Assembly: GCA_934643535.1 (NCBI GenBank) | Contig: CAKUCE010000103.1 | Span: 1-10,232 of the forward strand | Length of the DNA: 10,232 nucleotides | Direction of reading: 5' to 3' | DNA from: an uncultured Clostridia bacterium | GTDB taxonomy: Bacteria; Bacillota; Clostridia; Christensenellales; Aristaeellaceae | Part shown: piece after piece, positions 5,572-10,232 of the stretch | Numbering within the stretch: position 1 is the stretch's first letter | Layout: the number at the start of each line of letters is the position of its first letter | Notes under the pieces: model-generated | What the model was told of the DNA's origin: nothing | Database searches by the model: none | What the model saw: the letters and a program-made list of their open reading frames with translations, nothing else | Program-made: the position numbers and the translations under genes

Positions 5572-7910
5572 GGTTTTTCCTCCCCGCATGCGTCAAAACT
5601 CGATTCATCCTGCGCAAAAACGCATTCTTCCAGACATTCGGCCATTCCCGGCGTTTGAGCCGTCAGCCGCAGCGTTCCCAGCAGCGAGGCGCTGCGTTTC
5701 TTTTGATTCAACAGCCGCCAGACCGCTTCCTTCTCATCGTTGGAGGTCTGCATGGCCTGAAGCCGTTTTTCCGCCCGGCGCTTCCAGTCGTCCTCCGCCA
5801 CGGTGCAGCGTTCCAGATGGAAGGTATGAGGCGTCTCGTCCGTGGGAATCGCTGCCGTCCAGCAGACAGCGTTCCGGGCCGGATCGCAGACCGTTTCCAG
5901 CGTTTTTCCTTCCAGGCTGACCTCCGTGGAGGCAAAGCCGACGGCTTCCACATGCCATATTCTGACGGGGGGCAGCAGATGCAGAGCGCCCGCCGCTTGC
6001 AGGGTCAGTTCGCCGGTTTTCCACGAGAACCGAAGGGCCGTGCGCACCGTCTCGCCCTCCACGCTCTCGCCGTCGTCCTCGTACAGGTCGAAGGCCCCGT
6101 CCGCCCCGGCAAAAATCCGCAGGGTCATTTCCGCAGGCAGCACGTCCGCCCGGGGCTCTTCGCTCAGGGGAACGATCGCGCCGGCCGGGGCCAGCACCGG
6201 GTATTCATCCAGCGCGCGCCACAACTTCAAAAGCCGCCCGCCGGTATAGCTTTGCCCTGTGGCAAAGTCAAACCAGCGTCCCTCCGGCAGCCACGCGGTG
6301 ACAGAGGCCCTTTTCAGCCGGGCGTCCATGGGCCGGGTGACAGCGCAGACCATCAGCGACGGGCCGAAGAGGTACTGATCGGGCGCGGAGTAGGCCTCCG
6401 GGCTTTCGGGCCAGCGGTAATAAAGGGGCCGCACCAGCGCCTCCCCCAGCCGGAAGGTGCGCTCCATGGCCGTGTACAGATAGGGCAGCAGCCGGTGGCG
6501 CAGGCGCAGCGCATCCTCCATGGCCAGCTCCGCCTCCAGCCCGTAGCTCCACGGCTCCTTGCCGGTAAAGGGGCTGCAGCTGGAATGGAGCCGCAGGATA
6601 GGCGAAAACACGCCCAGCTGCACCCAGCGCACGGACAGCTCGTCATCCCGAACGCCGTTCATGTGTCCGCCAATATCGTGGCTCCACCACGGGTAGCCCG
6701 CGTTGGCCGCCATGGCGGTAAACCGGGGCTGGAAGGCCAGCGATTTCCAGCTCATGATGGTATCGCCGGAAAAACCCACCGGGCAGCGCTGACTGCCCGG
6801 ACCGGCGTACCGGGACAGGATCAGTCCCCGTTTGCCGTCCCGGCAGTTATCCCGATAATGAAGCTCATTGAGCACCCAGAGGGGATCCAGTCCGGGAATC
6901 GCGCTGGTGTTTCCCTGCTGCCAGTCGATCCACCAGAAATCCACGCCTTCTTTTTCCAGCGGATGATGCAGACACTCCAGATAGGCTCGCAGGAACGTTT
7001 CATCCGCCGCATCAAAATCCACGCACTGCTTTTCAGAAGCGTCCCGGCCCAGCGCCCGGCAGACGCTTTCGTAGGCCGCTTCGTGGGGCTGAACGCCCCC
7101 GGCGGGATGCAGATTCAGCGTCACATGCATGCCCCGGTCGTGCAGCGCCCGCAGGAAGCGGGGCGGGTCGGGGAACAGCTCCCGGTTCCAGGTGTAGCCC
7201 GTCCATCCGCTGCCATAGGGCACGTCGGTCAGGTGCCAGTCCATGTCGATCACCGCGACCGACAGGGGAACGTTCTTTGCGGCAAACCGTTCCATCAGCG
7301 CCAGATAGCTATGCTCGGTGTAGCGGAAAAAGCGGCTCCACCAGTTGCCCAGCGCCCAGCGGGGCAGCAGCGGGGCGGCGCCGGACAGGCGGTAAAAATC
7401 CCGCAGGCAGGCGGCGTAGTCGTGGCCGTAGCCGAAGAAGTACAGGTCCTCCTCCGCATAGTCCCGGGGGCGAAGCGCGCCGTCCTCCCGCAGGATCATG
7501 GAGCGGCTGTCGTCCAGCACGGAAAACCCGTTCCGGGAGATCAGCCCATCCCCCACGGGAATTTCCCCATCCGCCTGATCCAGCGTCCGGGCCGTTCCGC
7601 CCAGCGTGGACAGGGGCTGCCCGTAGCGCCAGTCGCTCATATAAGCGCTGAGCCCGCCCTTGACGGAAAGGCTCAGGCCCTCCGGAGAGAAGGGCTTTTC
7701 GTCGTAGGACAGATGCAAAAAGGGCGTATCCAGCTCCACCCGGCCCGGAAGCCGCTGCTCCCGCACCGTTACCGGCGGGAAATCCCGGCATTGGACGGCG
7801 GTGGTGGGGCGGTCCTCAAAGCGCCCCTCGGACTGGTATTCCAGACGAACCAGTCGTTCCGTCAGAAAGGTGATGCGATAATTTTTGCCCGTCCATTGGG
7901 TGGTGGTCAT
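5568..7910 (-). CDS. GH31 glycosidase with WWIDWQQG active site
   Basis: The 780-residue protein has no signal peptide. After an N-terminal beta-sandwich (to about 180) comes WALGNWWSRF (185-194), which opens the GH31 barrel. IDMDWH (221-226) is the substrate-binding aspartate motif. The nucleophile is probably Asp329 in WWIDWQQG (326-333), the acid/base Asp383 in GFSGD, and WWSHDIGGH (408-416) closes the site. A DUF5110-like beta domain follows, with DLYEDDGES at 608-616. A charged, mostly helical tail of about 75 residues (705-780) is added. The WWIDWQQG form differs from classical maltases and xylosidases. I associate it with less-studied GH31 groups, including some reported alpha-galactosaminidases, but cannot assign one. 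The start at 7910 is set by AAAGGAGG about 8 bases upstream. A further in-frame ATG at 7943 lies upstream of this site. It begins the three-gene glycosidase block. Confidence 0.92.
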   Translation of the reverse strand: MTTTQWTGKNYRITFLTERLVRLEYQSEGRFEDRPTTAVQCRDFPPVTVREQRLPGRVELDTPFLHLSYDEKPFSPEGLSLSVKGGLSAYMSDWRYGQPLSTLGGTARTLDQADGEIPVGDGLISRNGFSVLDDSRSMILREDGALRPRDYAEEDLYFFGYGHDYAACLRDFYRLSGAAPLLPRWALGNWWSRFFRYTEHSYLALMERFAAKNVPLSVAVIDMDWHLTDVPYGSGWTGYTWNRELFPDPPRFLRALHDRGMHVTLNLHPAGGVQPHEAAYESVCRALGRDASEKQCVDFDAADETFLRAYLECLHHPLEKEGVDFWWIDWQQGNTSAIPGLDPLWVLNELHYRDNCRDGKRGLILSRYAGPGSQRCPVGFSGDTIMSWKSLAFQPRFTAMAANAGYPWWSHDIGGHMNGVRDDELSVRWVQLGVFSPILRLHSSCSPFTGKEPWSYGLEAELAMEDALRLRHRLLPYLYTAMERTFRLGEALVRPLYYRWPESPEAYSAPDQYLFGPSLMVCAVTRPMDARLKRASVTAWLPEGRWFDFATGQSYTGGRLLKLWRALDEYPVLAPAGAIVPLSEEPRADVLPAEMTLRIFAGADGAFDLYEDDGESVEGETVRTALRFSWKTGELTLQAAGALHLLPPVRIWHVEAVGFASTEVSLEGKTLETVCDPARNAVCWTAAIPTDETPHTFHLERCTVAEDDWKRRAEKRLQAMQTSNDEKEAVWRLLNQKKRSASLLGTLRLTAQTPGMAECLEECVFAQDESSFDACGEEKP

Positions 7911-7995
7911 GAGCGACCCTCCTTTTGCAAAACCTGGGAGCATTCCCTGCTTCGGCGGAAAATTGGGAAATGTTAGGTGAAATATAGATGAAGTA

Positions 7996-8028
7996 CAGAA
8001 AAGAACCGCCCGGTTTTCCGCCGGGCGG
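7996..8028 (-). terminator. Intrinsic terminator after the solute-binding protein gene
   Basis: Arms 8006-8013 and 8021-8028 form a perfect 8-bp all-GC stem with a 7-base loop. They are followed on the minus strand by the T-rich tail TTCTTTTCTG (7996-8005). The interrupted T-run suggests partial termination. That would leave the binding protein gene more strongly expressed than the glycosidases behind it. Confidence 0.75.
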
Positions 8029-8040
8029 CGTTTCAGGGCG

Positions 8041-8070
8041 CGGAGGGGGCGTACCCGGCGCGCCCCTCCG
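8041..8070 (-). repeat. GC-rich hairpin downstream of the solute-binding protein gene
   Basis: Arms 8041-8048 and 8063-8070 are perfectly complementary with a 14-base GC-rich interior. It has no T-run. It lies between the stop codon and the terminator and may protect the 3' end of the upstream mRNA from exonucleases. Confidence 0.6.
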
Positions 8071-8103
8071 GCTCATAAAGCAGTCAGAAGATCGAACGTC
8101 CGA

Positions 8104-9684
8104 TCAGTCCTGCGCCGCCAGATAACGGGCGTAAGCGCCTTCGTAGATCTTGTTCATGTCTTCCAGACTCATGTTCTTCAGCTGTTCCACATAGGCGTCC
8201 CATTCCTCGTCGATGCCGCCCTCGGCAACCCAGCGGGCGCGGGTGGTATCCACGTAGGTATCGATGTCCGCCTGCAGGAAGGACAGCTCGTTGTATTCGT
8301 CGGCGGTGTACTTCAGCTCGGGGAAGCAGGGGCGCACATACTGTGCGGTCTCCGCGTCCATGGCCACCTTCAGGCCGTCGCCCTCAGTGGGATCCAGAAT
8401 GATCTTCTTGTCAAACTCGATGGAGCAGTACTTGGGGCCGAAGTCGCGCAGGGAGCGATCCCAGTACCACGCGTCGGCGCTGGTGCCTTCCGGAGGATTG
8501 TTCAGGGTGTAGGTGCCGTCCGCGTTGGCGGTGGTCACCTCGCCCAGACCGCCCCAGAAGTTCTGGATGCTGGCCTCGCCGGTGTAGAACTGATCCGCCC
8601 AGCGCAGCACCACTTCGGGATGCTTGCACACGGTGGTGATGGACAGCTGGTTGGACTTGAGGGAATACAGGCCGTTCACGTCGCCCTGCTGATAGCGCTG
8701 ACCGTCGGGGCCGGCGATGGGCGCGATGACCTTGTACTCGTCCTTCCAGTTGCGGAAGATGGCGTCATAGCTCCAGGCGTAGCAGAAGCCCACGCGGGAG
8801 ACGTTGGGGTCGTCGCACTTGGCGTCGCGGATCTGGTCGTTCTGAGTGAAGAGCTCGTTGTCGATCAGGCCGTCCTGATAGAGCTTGTGGGCCCACTTGA
8901 TGCCCTCTTTGTATTCTTCGCTGGTATAGGCGTAACGGACGGTGCCGTCGTCGTTGACCAGATAGCGCTGGCCGTACACGTCGGTCATGCCGAAGGGAGA
9001 CAGGAAATCCATGCCCAGACCGATGCCGGTGAAGGGGATTTCATCGTTGGGGTCGCCGTTGCCGTTCGCGTCCTGCTCCTTGAAGGCGCGCAGCACGTTT
9101 TCCAGCTCGTCGATGGTGGTGGGCACTTCCAGACCCAGGTTTTCCAGCCACTTCACGTTGATGACCGGCACGTTGCAGGCCACGGGGCGCTTGGGCATCC
9201 GGGAGGGCAGGGAGTAGATGTGTCCGTCCGCGGAGGTGGAAATCGCCTTCAGGGCGGGCATTTCTTCGAAGGCCTTGGTCAGGTTGGGCATATACTGCTC
9301 AATCAGGTCTTCCAGCGGCAGGAAGTATTCCACGTTGTTGATGATGTCGGACTCGCTGAAGGTCTGGAAGCCCAGCACCACCTCGGGCAGCGCGCTTTCG
9401 CCGCCGGCCAGCATCACGGGCTTCTGGTTGTCAGCCCAGTCGTTGGAGGAAACGATCTGCCAGTTGACCTTCACATTGGATTCCTTTTCCAGATTGACCA
9501 GGAAGGGGTTGGTCTTGAAGGAATCGCCCATGGAACCCCAGCGCATCGTCAGGACGCTGATGGTGATGGGTTCATCCACGATGGGCATTCCCTCGGCGTG
9601 GAAGCCTTCGGGAATCTCCGCCAGAGCAGAGGCGCAGGCCAGAAGCATCGCAACGGCCAGAAGCAGAGACACCAATTTTTTCAT
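8104..9684 (-). CDS. LplA-like extracellular sugar-binding protein of an ABC transporter
   Basis: The 526-residue precursor has a signal sequence: charged MKK, a hydrophobic core to about 16, and then either a lipoprotein-type cleavage at Cys17 (MLLAC) or a peptidase I site at ALA/E (about 22/23). The mature part fits the large family 1 solute-binding proteins of the LplA/YtcQ type (usual length 500-560), which capture oligosaccharides outside the cell. A calcium-loop-like segment DANGNGDPNDE (205-215) matches a site common in this group. It stands 68 bases behind an LplC-like permease, and the ATPase is expected to be a shared MsmX-type protein encoded elsewhere. The start at 9684 has a near-perfect AAGGAGGT site 8 bases upstream. 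An intercistronic hairpin before it and a terminator after it suggest that it is made in excess over its neighbours. The ligand cannot be read from sequence; an alpha-linked oligosaccharide is inferred from the GH31/GH13 genes. Confidence 0.92.
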   Translation of the reverse strand: MKKLVSLLLAVAMLLACASALAEIPEGFHAEGMPIVDEPITISVLTMRWGSMGDSFKTNPFLVNLEKESNVKVNWQIVSSNDWADNQKPVMLAGGESALPEVVLGFQTFSESDIINNVEYFLPLEDLIEQYMPNLTKAFEEMPALKAISTSADGHIYSLPSRMPKRPVACNVPVINVKWLENLGLEVPTTIDELENVLRAFKEQDANGNGDPNDEIPFTGIGLGMDFLSPFGMTDVYGQRYLVNDDGTVRYAYTSEEYKEGIKWAHKLYQDGLIDNELFTQNDQIRDAKCDDPNVSRVGFCYAWSYDAIFRNWKDEYKVIAPIAGPDGQRYQQGDVNGLYSLKSNQLSITTVCKHPEVVLRWADQFYTGEASIQNFWGGLGEVTTANADGTYTLNNPPEGTSADAWYWDRSLRDFGPKYCSIEFDKKIILDPTEGDGLKVAMDAETAQYVRPCFPELKYTADEYNELSFLQADIDTYVDTTRARWVAEGGIDEEWDAYVEQLKNMSLEDMNKIYEGAYARYLAAQD

Positions 9685-9707
9685 TGAGGATACCTCCTTA
9701 TTTTCCT

Positions 9708-9725
9708 AAACGGCGTCCGCCGTTT
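9708..9725 (-). repeat. Intercistronic hairpin before the solute-binding protein gene
   Basis: The 8-base arms 9708-9715 and 9718-9725 are perfect complements; a realistic hairpin is 7 bp with a 4-base loop. It lies in the 68-base gap between the permease and the binding protein gene, just before the ribosome binding site (9693-9699). No T-run follows, so processing or mRNA stabilisation is more likely than termination. A small dyad operator is an alternative. Confidence 0.5.
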
Positions 9726-9752
9726 GGTTTCCATCATCTACAGGGCCTTCCG

Positions 9753-10232
9753 TCAGCCCTTGACCGCGCCGATCATCACACCCTGATCGAAGTACTTCTG
9801 CACAAAGGGATAGACGCACATGATGGGCACGGTTGCGACGATAATCATGGCATAGCGCATCAGATTGGCCTTGCGCAGGGCGATCAGCGCGGCCTCGCCG
9901 GTGCCCAGCGCGGACTGAATCTGCTGCGTGACCAGAATGTTGCGCATGATCAGCGCCAGCGGATACAGGTTCTCATCCCGGATATAGATCAAAGCGTTGA
10001 AGTAGGAATTCCACTGTCCCACCGCCGTCCACAGGGCGATGACGGAAACCACCGCCTTAGAAAGGGGCAGGGCAATCGTAAAGAAGAAGCGCAGGTTGCC
10101 GCAGCCGTCGATCTGGGCCGCGTCCCACAAATCGGGCGGCAGGCTGGTTTCAAAGAAGGTGCGGGCCACGATCACGTTGTAGGCGCTGACCGAAAAGGGA
10201 ACCACCATCACCCAGAAGGAATTGTACAGCCC
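9753..10232 (-). CDS. LplC/YtcP-like carbohydrate ABC transporter permease, N-terminus missing
   Basis: This is the C-terminal 159 residues of a membrane permease; the reading frame is still open at the window edge, so the gene begins to the right. GLYNSFWVM at the cut end is typical of this family just before the cytoplasmic coupling loop. The EAA motif reads DAAQIDGCGNLRFF and then ALPLSKAVVS, with the conserved Gly, and contacts the ATPase. Hydrophobic membrane segments follow (around SVIALWTAV and the MIIVATVPIMCVYPFV segment), and the protein ends with GVMIGAVKG, the usual family C-terminus. It pairs with an LplB-type permease, presumably encoded just upstream outside the window, and with the binding protein encoded next. 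In-frame GTG/ATG codons near 10206-10211 are internal and not the true start. Confidence 0.94.
   Translation of the reverse strand, partial: GLYNSFWVMVVPFSVSAYNVIVARTFFETSLPPDLWDAAQIDGCGNLRFFFTIALPLSKAVVSVIALWTAVGQWNSYFNALIYIRDENLYPLALIMRNILVTQQIQSALGTGEAALIALRKANLMRYAMIIVATVPIMCVYPFVQKYFDQGVMIGAVKG

Larger units (their letters stand above)
7911..8103 (-). other. Intergenic region between transporter and glycosidase genes
   Basis: This 193-base gap contains two hairpins in its right half and the GH31 ribosome binding site (about 7918-7926) at its left end. A TATATT hexamer at 7981-7986 could be a -10 box, but no acceptable -35 stands 16-18 bases upstream (the place holds GCGGTT). I therefore see no firm promoter. 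The glycosidase genes may be transcribed by read-through or from a promoter needing an activator. Confidence 0.5.

Noticed and set aside
5655..7976. Very long plus-strand open frame opposite the first GH31 gene
   Set aside because: The minus strand encodes a full GH31 protein with all active-site motifs. The plus-strand product is a Gln/His/Arg/Pro-rich shadow without recognisable domains.
7981..7986. Possible -10 box (TATATT) before the first GH31 gene
   Set aside because: No acceptable -35 element or extended -10 is present at the proper distance, so the evidence is too weak to annotate a promoter.
8620..9687. Plus-strand open frame opposite the binding-protein gene
   Set aside because: It is a Val/Gly/His-rich shadow of a clearly identified gene, with no family resemblance.
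1..10232. CRISPR array, insertion sequence or tRNA gene
   Set aside because: No regularly spaced direct repeats, transposase frames, terminal inverted repeats or cloverleaf sequences were seen.

Overview
The window comes from a GC-rich, Gram-positive-type anaerobe. The most likely source is a gut-associated Clostridia lineage (a Christensenellales-like relative is my guess). The grounds are strong AAGGAGG-type ribosome binding sites before most genes, an LplA/LplC-type sugar transporter, an N-terminal signal sequence typical of such solute-binding proteins, cytoplasmic GH31/GH13 glycosidases, and a Firmicutes-type barnase/barstar pair. All recognised protein genes are on the minus strand, so transcription runs from right to left.

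Right part (10232 to 2177): a carbohydrate uptake and breakdown cluster. It starts with the C-terminal part of an LplC/YtcP-like ABC permease, cut by the window edge. Next come an intercistronic hairpin and a large solute-binding protein gene, then two hairpins of which one is a good intrinsic terminator. Three tightly coupled glycosidase genes follow: a GH31 enzyme with a WWIDWQQG active site, a second GH31 enzyme with an alpha-xylosidase-like FKTDGGE active site, and a GH13 enzyme. Junctions are a 4-base ATGA overlap and a 2-base gap. None of the three has a signal peptide. The simple reading is that an alpha-linked oligosaccharide is captured outside, imported by the ABC system and hydrolysed in the cytoplasm. 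A strong terminator closes this unit at about 2122-2154.

Middle and left part (2055 to 259): a second unit. It has a recognisable promoter (TTGCTT, 17 bases, TATAAT) whose -35 box sits in the centre of a near-perfect inverted repeat, and a leader hairpin just before the ribosome binding site. It encodes a PHP-superfamily metallohydrolase, a secreted or lipid-anchored barnase-type ribonuclease, and the barstar-type inhibitor, which starts inside the ribonuclease stop codon (ATGA). The key catalytic residues of the ribonuclease are present, except that the position of barnase Arg59 is Tyr.

Left edge (1 to about 260): no believable protein gene. The sequence is dense in perfect hairpins and ends in a 13-bp stem followed by seven T residues on the plus strand. 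I read this as the 3' part of a structured non-coding RNA on the plus strand, convergent with barstar. Its terminator T-run reaches into the barstar stop codon.
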